Below, one piece after another: positions 50,413 through 59,805 of a DNA stretch of 64,000 bases; within the stretch, counting starts at the first letter, position 1; each line of letters starts with the position of its first letter. Location: NCBI GenBank assembly GCA_027922465.2, contig BQMF02000474.1, positions 248,001-312,000 of the forward strand, read 5' to 3'. The notes beneath the pieces are model-generated. The model searched no databases, was not told the DNA's origin, and was given only the letters and a program-made list of their open reading frames with translations. The stretch is from Turritopsis dohrnii. Taxonomy: Eukaryota > Cnidaria > Hydrozoa > Anthoathecata > Oceaniidae. The position numbers and the translations under genes were made by a program.

Positions 50413-50826
50413 CTTTAAATCAGGCTGGAAGCTTTAGATTTTTTGAATTATTTTTCACTTCCTCTGGTCTTCCAGGGGCAAGTTTCACCATATTTGGCTG
50501 TTAAATAAACTCAATGTATCCCTATACTTCGTCTTCCTCGAGGAGACGAAGAGTATAACGAGAATTAGCGATCGAAATGGGTGGATGTTGTGACACAGAG
50601 AGACACAGGATGGTTCGTTGATAACCCTCGAGCAAATAAAGAAAATGAATATACACAATATGTTATGTGAATGTTATTTCGAAGAAGAACAATTGGGAAG
50701 GGGAGTAGGTTCTATCATATGAAATTTTCTTCACTATTTTTATGCATATAGCCAGCTATAGCTAGAAATATATGTATATTATATATATATTCGTTCCAAA
50801 CGCAGCATGAGCAGTTCAAAATGGTA
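50413..50826. other. Spacer between DIRS and the Penelope pair
   Basis: AT-rich sequence. A small self-complementary patch CTTCGTCTTCCTCGAGGAGACGAAG lies near 50527-50551. No gene was recognised. Confidence 0.4.
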
Positions 50827-51373
50827 TAAATGTTCGTAAAAAAAACTACATTTTTATAACAACGTTTCGATTTCTCTTCGTCAGGTTATTTAAAAAAATG
50901 TCTTACAACATGCTTATATAGTAAATCTGTTAAAATACATACGCCCTATTAACAATTAAAAATCATATTTTCATAAAAGAAACTAAATCTTTGATAATAA
51001 AAAAGTAAAAGTAAAAACACTCGGGGGAGAATTAGAATCAGCCACTGAAACGAACATGTTTGCAAGCAAAAACAGAATACACACAGGACACGAAGTGATT
51101 AAAACTTAGAAAGCAGAACGTGCAGAGCATTACTAACAATAAGTAAAATATACCAAAAAATAAGACAAGACGAGAAGCTAAAAAATACAATAAAAACAAC
51201 AAAACAACAAATAAGTTTGGAATAGACTAACTCCTTACACCTCTGACACAACGCTAAAAAGCTGAAGTGCAGACACCTAACATGCGATATACACGCAAAA
51301 AGTGCGTAAAAAAACGGAGGAAGTGCTAGTCTATAATAAAATTACACAAAATTATGTAGGTACATTGCGTTCA

Positions 51374-51874
51374 TTAAGTCCCTGTGGTAAAAATGTTTTT
51401 AATTTGTACTGCCAAAAAGACTCCCTTTCTCGAAGTTGGTTCCCGGTTTTTGATGCGTCCAATAATTTGAAAACTAAAATCTTGAAACCCATTATGTGTG
51501 TTTTGTGTAAAATGTGAAAATAAACCCGCCTGTGGAACAACCCTACCCTGATTAAGTGTACCTGCATTCTTACGTTCACAATACGATTTAAAGTGACTCC
51601 TATAGTTATTAACCCTTAGTCTGAATGGTGTTTTGGTACTACCGATATATTGTTTATTACATGTTTTACACACTAGCCTATAAATCACATATTTTGAATT
51701 GCAGTTAAAATTTCCCCGACGAATAAAATACGTTTTAATAGTTTCACTATCAGTTACGCTATCATTTTCTATCAGTAACTTACAAACCTGACAATTCGAT
51801 TTTTTGCAACATTTGCAGGATCCCCCTTTTTTATCAACTGCAGGTAACTGTGCCCTAACTAAAATATCCTGCAA
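51374..51874 (-). pseudogene. Penelope GIY-YIG endonuclease, left copy, frameshifted
   Basis: Cys-rich linker (CKCCKKSNCQVC) then the nuclease core YVIYRLVCKTCNKQYIGST and FRLRVNNYRSHF. One extra G near 51465 (TTGGACGC against TTGACGC in the sister copy) shifts the frame and replaces the C terminus, so the conserved end is read out of frame. Confidence 0.88.
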
Positions 51875-51931
51875 AGTTTTAGCCCGACGAAAAGATACTA
51901 GAGGAATAGAAGAGAATAGTTTTTTGTGTTC

Positions 51932-52750
51932 CTAATCACATTGTAAAACGACCTGTATTTCCTTAAAAATATTATAAATAACTTTACTTAATGCTGGATG
52001 AAATGTAGTGACAAAAATTTCCCTCCCTCCCACTTTGTCCCGTTCTACCCTGCCCTGCATACTCTCATTTCGATCTAGAGAGACAGTTCTATCAATCTGC
52101 GAATCCACAAGCCCTTTGTTGTATCCTCTTGAGTGGAGCCACTGTTTCAGTTCAGTTATCCTATCTAAAAAAACTTTATCATCCGAACAAATGCGACGTT
52201 TTCTTAAAGCTTGACTAAAAGGAATTCCCTTCTTAGTATGAAAAGGATGACAACTAGAAAAATGAAGATACTGGTGAGTGTCAGTTTCTTTGACAAAAAG
52301 GTCCGTAGAAATACTTTTACCTTCTCTTGTAACTAAAACATCTAAAAATTCAATTGACTTCCGAGAATACTTATATGTAAATTTGATAGTTGGATGTATG
52401 CTATTAAGGTACGTAATAAACTCAATCAATGCTTCCTCACCGTGTTCCCACACTAAAAATATATCATCAATATATCTCCACCAAACCCAGGGTTTCAAAT
52501 GATAGTTGGAGAGCGCCCTTTCCTCGAATTCTCCCATGAATAGGATAGCATATGATGGAGCAAATTTGGTACCAATAGCAGTGCCCTGTTTTTGCCTAAA
52601 TGTTTGAGAGTTGTGTTCAAAAAAATTATTTTTTAGAACAATTTCTGCTAACTTAAGAAGTGATTCTGTGCTGACTGATTTGTCGTCTCTTCCGTTCAAT
52701 GTATCTCTCATAGCCTCCAGAACATCTATATGAGGGATACTAGGGTACAA
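51932..52750 (-). CDS. Penelope-like reverse transcriptase, left copy
   Basis: 272 residues from YPSIPHIDVLEAM; the frame is open further upstream to the truncation (CTIDVVGLYPS). Penelope RT motifs: GTAIGTKFAPSYA, WWRYIDDIFLVWEHG (catalytic DD) and IEFLDVLV. It ends at a TAG after LQCD. The endonuclease domain continues in the same frame after that stop. Confidence 0.9.
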   Translation of the reverse strand: MYPSIPHIDVLEAMRDTLNGRDDKSVSTESLLKLAEIVLKNNFFEHNSQTFRQKQGTAIGTKFAPSYAILFMGEFEERALSNYHLKPWVWWRYIDDIFLVWEHGEEALIEFITYLNSIHPTIKFTYKYSRKSIEFLDVLVTREGKSISTDLFVKETDTHQYLHFSSCHPFHTKKGIPFSQALRKRRICSDDKVFLDRITELKQWLHSRGYNKGLVDSQIDRTVSLDRNESMQGRVERDKVGGREIFVTTFHPALSKVIYNIFKEIQVVLQCD

Positions 52751-52786
52751 TCCTACGACATCAATAGTACAAAGAAGACGACAAAG

Positions 52787-53541
52787 ACGACAAATCAGTC
52801 AGCACAGAATCACTTATTAAGTTAGCAGAAATTGTTCTAAAAAATAATTTTTTTGAACACAACTCTCAAACATTTAGGCAAAAACAGGGCACTGCTATTG
52901 GTACCAAATTTGCTCCATCATATGCTATCCTATTCATGGGAGAATTCGAGGAAAGGGCGCTCTCCAACTATCATTTGAAACCCTGGGTTTGGTGGAGATA
53001 TATTGATGATATATTTTTAGTGTGGGAACACGGTGAGGAAGCATTGATTGAGTTTATTACGTACCTTAATAGCATACATCCAGCTATCAAATTTACATAT
53101 AAGTATTCTCGGAAGTCAATTGAATTTTTAGATGTTTTAGTTACAAGAGAAGGTAAAAGTATTTCTACGGACCTTTTTGTCAAAGAAACTGACACTCACC
53201 AGTATCTTCATTTTTCTAGTTGTCATCCTTTTCATACTAAGAAGGGAATTCCTTTTAGTCAAGCTTTAAGAAAACGTCGCATTTGTTCGGATGATAAAGT
53301 TTTTTTAGATAGGATAACTGAACTGAAACAGTGGCTCCACTCAAGAGGATACAACAAAGGGCTTGTGGATTCGCAGATTGATAGAACTGTCTCTCTAGAT
53401 CGAAATGAGAGTATGCAGGGCAGGGTAGAACGGGACAAAGTGGGAGGGAGGGAAATTTTTATCACTACATTTCATCCAGCATTAAGTAAAGTTATTTATA
53501 ATATTTTTAAGGAAATACAGGTCGTTTTACAATGTGATTAG
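52787..53541 (+). CDS. Penelope-like reverse transcriptase, right copy, 5'-truncated
   Basis: Open from the truncation. It contains GTAIGTKFAPSYAILFMGEF, WWRYIDDIFLVWEHG and FLDVLVTREGK, and ends at the same TAG after LQCD as the left copy. It lacks the N-terminal RT motifs and is not expected to be active. Confidence 0.88.
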
Positions 53542-53598
53542 GAACACAAAAAACTATTCTCTTCTATTCCTCTAGTATCTTTTCGTCGGGCTAAAACT

Positions 53599-54120
53599 TT
53601 GCAGGATATTTTAGTTAGGGCACAGTTACCTGCAGTTGATAAAAAAGGGGGATCCTGCAAATGTTGCAAAAAATTGAATTGTCAGGTTTGTAAGTTACTG
53701 ATAGAAAATGATAGCGTAACTGATAGTGAAACTATTAAAACGTATTTTATTCGTCGGGGAAATTTTAACTGCAATTCAAAATATGTGATTTATAGGCTAG
53801 TGTGTAAAACATGTAATAAACAATATATTGGTAGTACCAAAACACCATTCAGACTAAGGGTTAATAACTATAGGAGTCACTTTAAATCGTATTGTGAACG
53901 TAAGAATGCAGGTACACTTAATCAGGGTAGGGTTGTTCCACAGGCGGGTTTATTTTCACATTTTACACAAAACACACATAATGGGTTTCAAGATTTTAGT
54001 TTTCAAATTATTGACGCATCAAAAACCGAGAACCAACTTCGAGAAAGGGAGTCTTTTTGGCAGTACAAATTAAAAACATTTTTACCACAGGGACTTAATG
54101 AACGCAATGTACCTACATAA
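53599..54120 (+). CDS. Penelope GIY-YIG endonuclease, right copy
   Basis: 173 residues with the intact C terminus (FQIIDASKTENQLRERESFW) that the left copy has lost. Cys linker CKCCKKLNCQVCKLL; GIY-YIG core VIYRLVCKTCNKQYIGST. The frame runs in from the TAG at 53539-53541, so it would need readthrough or a fusion to be made with the RT. Confidence 0.9.
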   Translation: MQDILVRAQLPAVDKKGGSCKCCKKLNCQVCKLLIENDSVTDSETIKTYFIRRGNFNCNSKYVIYRLVCKTCNKQYIGSTKTPFRLRVNNYRSHFKSYCERKNAGTLNQGRVVPQAGLFSHFTQNTHNGFQDFSFQIIDASKTENQLRERESFWQYKLKTFLPQGLNERNVPT

Positions 54121-54644
54121 TTTTGTGTAATTTTATTATAGACTAGCACTTCCTCCGTTTTTTTACGCACTTTTTGCGTGTATATCGCATGTTAGGTGTC
54201 TGCACTTCAGCTTTTTAGCGTTGTGTCAGAGGTGTAAGGAGTTAGTCTATTCCAAACTTATTTGTTGTTTTGTTGTTTTTATTGTATTTTTTAGCTTCTC
54301 GTCTTGTCTTATTTTTTGGTATATTTTACTTATTGTTAGTGATGCTCTGCACGTTCTGCTTTCTAAGTTTTAATCACTTCGTGTCCTGTGTGTATTCTGT
54401 TTTTGCTTGCAAACATGTTCGTTTCAGTGGCTGATTCTAATTCACCCCCGAGTGTTTTTACTTTTACTTTTTTATTATCAAAGATTTAGTTTCTTTTATG
54501 AAAATATGATTTTTAATTGTTAATAGGGCGTATGTATTTTAACAGATTTACTATATAAGCATGTTGTAAGACATTTTTTTAAATAACCTGACGAAGAGAA
54601 ATCGAAACGTTGTTATAAAAATGTAGTTTTTTTACGAACATTTA

Positions 54645-55230
54645 TATTATATATGTATATATTTATTGAACTTCTTATATATAACAGCCACTTTCTAGAC
54701 AAGGCCTTTAGAAAATCAGGTAACTCTATTTCTACAAAGACAAAAATAATGACCATTATCCATTGATCATTCTCGTATTTGTTTAGGTGCTCTACTTACA
54801 AAATTTTACGAAAAGCTTTCTGCAATATACTTTTATAGAATTTTATCATTTTCTATAATTTGATTTACAAGAGTCATTTATTACTTTCAAAGTCTTTTGA
54901 ATAAAATTGTTACAAAATGTTTTAAAAAATATCTAACAAAAATGTATTCCTTTACAAAGTTATATCTATGATAAGCCCATTTCTTCCTGTTTTCCCATAT
55001 GAGAGATAGGAAAGTGCCGATGCTAGCCCAAAATCATATGATTTCGGGAATTTCCCTACTATAGCTAATATTTGTTTTCCTAACGCGATACGAGTTACGA
55101 AACGTGTTATTATAACCACAAATTACTCATAAATGTAAACAATTAAATATCTCATAAAAATGTAGTAAAAAGCAGTTTGTAGTAGTTTCATTTTTATAAC
55201 ATAAATGAGCTAACAATACATATAACATAC
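54645..55230. other. AT-rich gap
   Basis: No gene, repeat or element end recognised. Confidence 0.4.
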
Positions 55231-55231
55231 A

Positions 55232-55306
55232 GATCAGCGTAGTCTAGTGGATAAGAACGCTAACTTGTAACAGCAAGGTCGTGTGTTCGAACCCCACGCA
55301 GTTCGT
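55232..55306 (+). tRNA. tRNA-Thr(UGU)-like sequence, probably a SINE head or pseudo-tRNA
   Basis: A-box-like TAGTCTAGTGGATAAGAACGC and B-box GTGTTCGAACCCCAC lie at tRNA spacing. Between them CTTGTAA forms an anticodon loop with UGU, and AAGGTCGTG matches the variable region of Thr tRNAs. The anticodon stem and the acceptor stem pair poorly, so I judge it to be a tRNA-derived SINE head or a decayed tRNA. The pol III boxes could still be active. Confidence 0.5.
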
Positions 55307-55575
55307 CTGAGAGGAAGTATATATACTTCGGCGGTTGTAGATCTCTCATGTTCTGGTTGTAAAACTTGCATGAGTGCGCACTTCCCCGCAGTTGTGTTGA
55401 ATATATCGCGGAATGGTTAGCATTGTGTCTGGGTGATTTATCACTGTCAGGTTTCTCTGGTCCATAGAGACATTCAGGTTACCGTCATTTCGATCGAAAT
55501 TCAACAAACGCCAGGGCTTAGAAGTGTTAGCATGTATCCACAATGCCGGCTATAATTGCAAACTACATGCGCTGA

Positions 55576-56709
55576 TCAGCGAAATACATACCATATACTA
55601 AACATCGTGGTAATCGCTAAAACCAAAGCTATTTTCTCTTCTTCATGAGATGGGAGTGAATCTGTTTGACTCACTACTCTTTTGTGAACTTCTTTTTGAG
55701 AGCTAGTCACTTTGGGTGAAATATGATGCTCTTGCATAACATTAATCATTTTGTTTCTTCCGAGGCTCAAGTTGTCATTAGATATGAGAATTTTATTATT
55801 ATAACCAGACACTCCCGACTTGATGTTTAGATTCATGTCACTAGGTAACATGTAAATACCTTGTCCAACAGAATAATCAATTTTACTTGAAGCGTAATTT
55901 AAAGTATCTTGATAACGTTTAATGTCATCTTGAATATCAACTCTGCGGTTAACAATGTCTTCAAAGTTGTTCATAAAAACTCTTTGAGCTGTCAAAGCGC
56001 TTGAATTATTACCTAAAATAGAAGAACGAGCTGAGGCTTGCGAACTAAGAACAAGATAAGCATATGCTCTAACACTCTCTGAAATTTTTACAAGACCTGT
56101 TTTTGTAAAGCCTTTAGATTTTTCTATAATCCATCGTGTCCTGGAGTCGTCTGTGAAATAACTCACACCTGGCGTTGGATAGTCTCTACGTCTTTTTTGA
56201 TACGAGCTGTAAAAATATTGCCCTTTGTATTTTTTAGGATCAGAATCGACACCATATTCAGTACAGATTTTTAAGAACTCTTCTTTGTTATAAGGATTAT
56301 CGTATTGGTTGAAACTATCTTCAAAAGGTAGAGGTGTCTGCAGACGCTTAATGATTCGTCTAATATGATAATAGACATGAAAACGATATACTGCTCTAAT
56401 CATAGGAGTAGAGCGACCTTCTTTCAGATGTTCAGAACTGACCCCACAAGCACTTGAAGCACACCAAGTGACAAAATTGAGTTGGGTTTGCCATAATTCA
56501 AATGGTTGTTCCTGCCAAATTTTCATACGTTGATCATTTTCATCCATTTCGTAATTAGTAAATATATTTGGAAAAGTTGCGGGGAAAGAACCGTTCTCAG
56601 AGACAATAATTGTTTGTTTATATAAATCTTTAGCATTCAATATCTGAAGGTATTGCCCTCCATTTGGCTTATAAGCCGCGTTGGGATTATATTTAAAAAT
56701 ATTCTCCAT
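55576..56709 (-). CDS. Virus-element protein with C-terminal membrane anchor, unknown function
   Basis: 377 residues with no recognised domain. Starts MENIFKYNPNAAYKPNGGQY; the middle is rich in aromatic and charged residues (RAVYRFHVYYHIRRIIKRL); the last 18 residues are hydrophobic (ALVLAITTMFSIWYVF), suggesting a tail anchor. It diverges from the penton gene across 39 bp. A palindrome CGCTGATCAGCG overlaps the stop region. The size and the position next to capsid genes fit a minor virion protein, but this is inference. Confidence 0.75.
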   Translation of the reverse strand: MENIFKYNPNAAYKPNGGQYLQILNAKDLYKQTIIVSENGSFPATFPNIFTNYEMDENDQRMKIWQEQPFELWQTQLNFVTWCASSACGVSSEHLKEGRSTPMIRAVYRFHVYYHIRRIIKRLQTPLPFEDSFNQYDNPYNKEEFLKICTEYGVDSDPKKYKGQYFYSSYQKRRRDYPTPGVSYFTDDSRTRWIIEKSKGFTKTGLVKISESVRAYAYLVLSSQASARSSILGNNSSALTAQRVFMNNFEDIVNRRVDIQDDIKRYQDTLNYASSKIDYSVGQGIYMLPSDMNLNIKSGVSGYNNKILISNDNLSLGRNKMINVMQEHHISPKVTSSQKEVHKRVVSQTDSLPSHEEEKIALVLAITTMFSIWYVFR

Positions 56710-56748
56710 TATTATTTAATAATATTATCTTATATTTAATACAAGAAA
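56710..56748. promoter_or_regulatory. 39-bp divergent promoter region
   Basis: Almost pure A/T (TATTATTTAATAATATTATC, TTATATTTAATAC) between the divergent starts at 56709 and 56749. Whatever drives both genes must lie here or inside the coding regions. Confidence 0.5.
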
Positions 56749-57309
56749 ATGTATATCACATTAAATCTCGTAAGGGGTGAGAAGACCATATATCTACCTT
56801 ACTCCATTCGAAATATAGACGGTTCGAAAGAGATCGCATTATTTGAGATATTTGCAGACACCGTCACCTATCAAATCACAACACCGATAACATTGAAAAC
56901 GTCTGACGATGGGAAAGCTGAAAAGTTGGTACCAAAACGAACATTCACGAGTAGGGAATTGAATTCCTTTTTAGCAGGTGCCTTTTTAGAAGGCGATATA
57001 GAAATTAAATCATTAGCCAAATACCCTCAAATAATCAAAACAAATACGCTAGCTAAAATAACCAAAATGAATTTACATCTCTCTGAACTCGACAACACTC
57101 AAAATCTTGAGAATGGAAAGCTAAGTGATATTTTACTAACCGTCCCCATCGCCAAATATAGTGACTTTACACATACTGAGCCTAAAAACCTTCAGTACAA
57201 AAAATTAAAAAATGGTGTATTTCAGTCTCTCACGTTGAGACTGACAGATCAGCATGGGGGTATACTAAGTGAAGATCTGGGTACAACCGTTGTTTTGCAC
57301 ATTCGCTAA
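56749..57309 (+). CDS. Penton-like minor capsid protein (single jelly-roll type)
   Basis: 186 residues, beta-rich. Central LHLSELDNTQNLENGKLSD and C-terminal LKNGVFQSLTLRLTDQHGG...TTVVLHIR fit the penton-type partners of polinton-like capsid proteins as I recall them. It lies 43 bp upstream of the major capsid gene on the same strand. Function rests on position and pattern, not on a search. Confidence 0.65.
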   Translation: MYITLNLVRGEKTIYLPYSIRNIDGSKEIALFEIFADTVTYQITTPITLKTSDDGKAEKLVPKRTFTSRELNSFLAGAFLEGDIEIKSLAKYPQIIKTNTLAKITKMNLHLSELDNTQNLENGKLSDILLTVPIAKYSDFTHTEPKNLQYKKLKNGVFQSLTLRLTDQHGGILSEDLGTTVVLHIR

Positions 57310-57352
57310 AACGAGATAAAAAGTAAAAATTAATTATATATCATAATTTATA

Positions 57353-58669
57353 ATGAAGTATGGAAAGAGGTTAAATCCAGAACATTCACTTAGAACTGCC
57401 CACGGTGTAAAAGGTTCTCGTAAAAAAGTAATTGTCACACACAATCCGAGTGAGATCGATCAAAATCAGCTATTATTGGTTAGGTTTCCAAATTTAGGAA
57501 GTGATGATGTCATTATCCCAGGAACAACGAATCTAAGTTTTGATATTGAACTCGAGTCGAAAGCTGACTCAAAAAGAACATTGGTCAGTAACATTGGAAG
57601 AGCTATCGTTAAAAAGTTGGCTGTCAAGTTCGAAGGTAACGAGATATTGAGTATCGATGACTTTGATCTTTTTGGGTGTTACAGAGATTTATGGTTAACC
57701 AAGTTTGAAAAGAGAAACGCGATAAGACAGGGTATCATCATCGATGATGGGTGTACAGAGAATTGTATGAAATTAAGGATTGGTGCTTCAGATAAAGACA
57801 CCTCTGATGCAGAAGACAAGGCCATTGCTGACACCTATAAAAACAAGTTTGTCATTCCACTCGACTTTGAGATGCTAGATAGTACTATTCCATATTATCA
57901 AGCAGGTTTAGGTAATAGGCTTTGCTACGAGATCACATTTAACGACTATAACCGAGTTATTTATTCTGACCCTCCAGATACTGCCGCAGGTCAAAAACGT
58001 AACCCAGATGGTAAATACAAAATATCTAACATCTCACTTGAATATGAGCTTGTGACACAACCCACGTTGGCTAGACAAATCGCTTCTGAATATCAAAACA
58101 TGGCTTTGCTCTATGATAGGATTTTGCGGCACAGACAAACTAGAGTAAACAAGTCAGACACAACGTGGAATTGGTCATTCAACACACCTGCCAAATCTTT
58201 AAAGGGTATTTTAGTTCTATTTGAAGAAGAAAAATCCTACAAACGAGAAACCTGTAAATTCTACAATCCAAAGATCAAAAAGGTATCAGTCATCGTCGAG
58301 GGTAAGCCTAACCAACGTTTTGCTCAAGGGATGCAGCCGTTTGAACAATACAATGAGATTTGCAAGTATTTTGCTGAAGGAAAACCAAAAGATAATAGCG
58401 TCGGCGAAAACCGAAAGCGCTTGGGATTACATGATGTAAAAGTCTCTGATTACTTGACAAACAAGTATGCTCTATGGTTAGATTTCAGAACAATTGATGA
58501 GAATGCCTTGCATGGGACCGGTCGAAGGATTGAAAATGCGAGTGAAGGTATCACTTTACAGATTGAAAAGACCGCTGAAACTGCAGGAAACTTAAACGCA
58601 TATATATATCTAATCATGGATGCTCTATTAAACATACAAAACGGTCAATTTATGTCTGCAGTATATTAG
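57353..58669 (+). CDS. Major capsid protein, double jelly-roll type
   Basis: 438 residues, beta-rich. Features: an early LVRFPNLGSDDVIIPGTTNLSF strand pair, IGRAIVKKLAVKFEGNEIL, FVIPLDFEMLD, and a late LKGILVLFEEE and NAYIYLIMDALL. The length is in the range of polinton-like major capsid proteins, and the gene sits directly before the packaging ATPase with a 4-bp gap. Two jelly rolls are inferred from length and strand pattern; structure prediction would settle it. Confidence 0.75.
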   Translation: MKYGKRLNPEHSLRTAHGVKGSRKKVIVTHNPSEIDQNQLLLVRFPNLGSDDVIIPGTTNLSFDIELESKADSKRTLVSNIGRAIVKKLAVKFEGNEILSIDDFDLFGCYRDLWLTKFEKRNAIRQGIIIDDGCTENCMKLRIGASDKDTSDAEDKAIADTYKNKFVIPLDFEMLDSTIPYYQAGLGNRLCYEITFNDYNRVIYSDPPDTAAGQKRNPDGKYKISNISLEYELVTQPTLARQIASEYQNMALLYDRILRHRQTRVNKSDTTWNWSFNTPAKSLKGILVLFEEEKSYKRETCKFYNPKIKKVSVIVEGKPNQRFAQGMQPFEQYNEICKYFAEGKPKDNSVGENRKRLGLHDVKVSDYLTNKYALWLDFRTIDENALHGTGRRIENASEGITLQIEKTAETAGNLNAYIYLIMDALLNIQNGQFMSAVY

Positions 58670-58673
58670 TAAA

Positions 58674-59279
58674 ATGAACACACTTTACATGAAAGAACCT
58701 CACACGGCATTATTCGTCGGACCAACATCGTGCGGCAAAACGGATCGTGTCATAAAATTATTAGAAAATGAATACTATGATCACTTTGATTTCATCGTGA
58801 TTATATGTCCCACCTTGAGGTGGAATCAGACTTACAGAGATCGGAAGTGGTTCTGGAATGACGGCTATGTGATTTTAATTGAGCCGGAAGGATCTTTGTA
58901 TGAATATATTAAGAAAATGGACTTTTTCTGTGTCGGATACAAAACCTTATTCCTCATTGACGACATCATAGCTGATGAAAAATTGGACAAAAAGAGAAAC
59001 CCTTTGCTCGAGTTGGCAATTAGCGGCAGACATCGAAATCATTCGCTATGGTTACTTACACAATCATACACTGCTATACCTAAAAATTTACGACGGCAAG
59101 CTAAAATGTTATATGTGTGGTATCCAAAAGATAGAAACGATCTAGCCACCATTCAAGAAGAGAACGATGTCATTGATTCGCAAGAAGAATTGAAAAATGT
59201 CAAGGAAAAACTGAAAGGAGGGAAACACACATGCCTAGTCATGAGAATGGAACACCCAAGAACGCACGTGATTTGTTAA
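58674..59279 (+). CDS. A32/FtsK-HerA-type genome packaging ATPase
   Basis: 201 residues. Walker A GPTSCGKT at 16-23, Walker B LFLIDD at 92-97, and SGRHRNHSLWLLTQSY at about 120-135 as the sensor-like motif. This combination and size are typical of the packaging ATPases of polintons, virophages and poxvirus A32. It would pump the genome into the preformed capsid. The start codon lies 4 bp after the capsid stop, which suggests one late transcript. Confidence 0.88.
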   Translation: MNTLYMKEPHTALFVGPTSCGKTDRVIKLLENEYYDHFDFIVIICPTLRWNQTYRDRKWFWNDGYVILIEPEGSLYEYIKKMDFFCVGYKTLFLIDDIIADEKLDKKRNPLLELAISGRHRNHSLWLLTQSYTAIPKNLRRQAKMLYVWYPKDRNDLATIQEENDVIDSQEELKNVKEKLKGGKHTCLVMRMEHPRTHVIC

Positions 59280-59292
59280 ACAGGTTGATATA

Positions 59293-59317
59293 TTTGTTAC
59301 ATGACTCTTGTAACAAA
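59293..59317. terminator. Hairpin between convergent genes
   Basis: TTTGTTACA and TGTAACAAA form 9-bp arms around a 7-base loop between the ATPase stop (59279) and the stop of the minus-strand gene (59342). A similar GTTACA hairpin lies at the other convergent junction. Confidence 0.5.
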
Positions 59318-59319
59318 AA

Positions 59320-59380
59320 CTATAAGACTGTTATAAGACTACTATAAGACTGTTATAAGACTACTGTAAGAGAATAATTT
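59320..59380. repeat. TATAAGACT repeats
   Basis: TATAAGACT occurs four times (ACTATAAGACTGTTATAAGA, twice), overlapping the 3' end of the PPP1R15-like gene. It is related to the TATAAGA array on that gene's other side. Confidence 0.6.
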
Positions 59381-59587
59381 ACGTCTCAATACAGTATCTA
59401 GAATTTTACCAATATGTTTAATCCTCGATTCAAAGCGTACTCTGTCAACAGCAGCCTCTATCCAGTTACTTCTACGAGATTCACAAGCATAGATATAATG
59501 GACCATTACTTTATCATTAAAAGTAACCCTTTTTGTATCTTGATGGGAAAATATAATATCATCATCTGAGGATTCATCATCAGACAT
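59342..59587 (-). CDS. PPP1R15/GADD34-like PP1-docking protein of the virus element
   Basis: 81 residues. An acidic N terminus (DDESSDDD) leads to KRVTF at 19-23, an RVxF PP1-docking motif, then DKVMVHYIYA. A spaced W42 and DRVRFESRI (48-56) follow. RVxF, a short hydrophobic run, a Trp and an Arg-Phe-x-x-Arg-Ile block is the layout of the PPP1R15 core, where the first part holds PP1 and the second contacts eIF2alpha. HSV-1 ICP34.5 and ASFV DP71L are established viral members that reverse the translation shut-off. Assignment rests on motif order in a short protein. Other PP1-binding proteins share RVxF, so the second block carries the argument. Confidence 0.7.
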   Translation of the reverse strand: MSDDESSDDDIIFSHQDTKRVTFNDKVMVHYIYACESRRSNWIEAAVDRVRFESRIKHIGKILDTVLRRKLFSYSSLITVL

Positions 59588-59649
59588 AATTGTTTAAGTA
59601 AACAATGTTTATTTATTTAACAATGTTAGAATATATTATTAAACATCAT

Positions 59650-59800
59650 CCTCTTATAATTATTTTGTCTTACAAACTTATAAGAAGATAGCAAACTCTT
59701 ATACAGCAAATTTCAACAAAATTATAAGAAGATAGCAAACTCTTATACAGCAAATTTCAACAAACTTATAAGAGAGTATAAGAAAATTATAACAAACACA
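59650..59800. promoter_or_regulatory. TATAAGA array in the divergent intergenic region
   Basis: Two copies of a 44-bp unit (TTATAAGAAGATAGCAAACT...CAAATTTCAACAAA) plus partial ones give at least seven TATAAGA/TCTTATA motifs in both orientations. The array lies between the divergent starts at 59587 and 59806. It is a candidate promoter/enhancer or replication-associated repeat. Confidence 0.5.
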
Positions 59801-59805
59801 ACAAA

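Larger units (their letters stand above)
50827..52786 (-). mobile_element. Penelope-like element, left copy
   Basis: Encodes RT and a GIY-YIG endonuclease on the minus strand, with a 3' non-coding part down to about 50827. 5'-truncated just upstream of the RT block LYPSIPHIDV, at a GACGACAAA-rich junction. It forms the left arm of an inverted pair with 52787-54644. Confidence 0.85.
52787..54644 (+). mobile_element. Penelope-like element, right copy
   Basis: Mirror image of the left copy, 5'-truncated about 100 bp further in (starts at DDKSVSTESL). The outer ends of both copies read CGAACATTTA. The few differences by eye indicate a recent common source. Confidence 0.85.

Noticed and set aside
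53599..54120. Stand-alone homing endonuclease from the GIY-YIG motif
   Set aside because: It continues the Penelope RT frame after one stop and carries the Penelope Cys-rich linker.
55232..55306. Functional tRNA-Thr gene
   Set aside because: Anticodon and acceptor stems pair poorly despite good internal promoter boxes; annotated as tRNA-like only.
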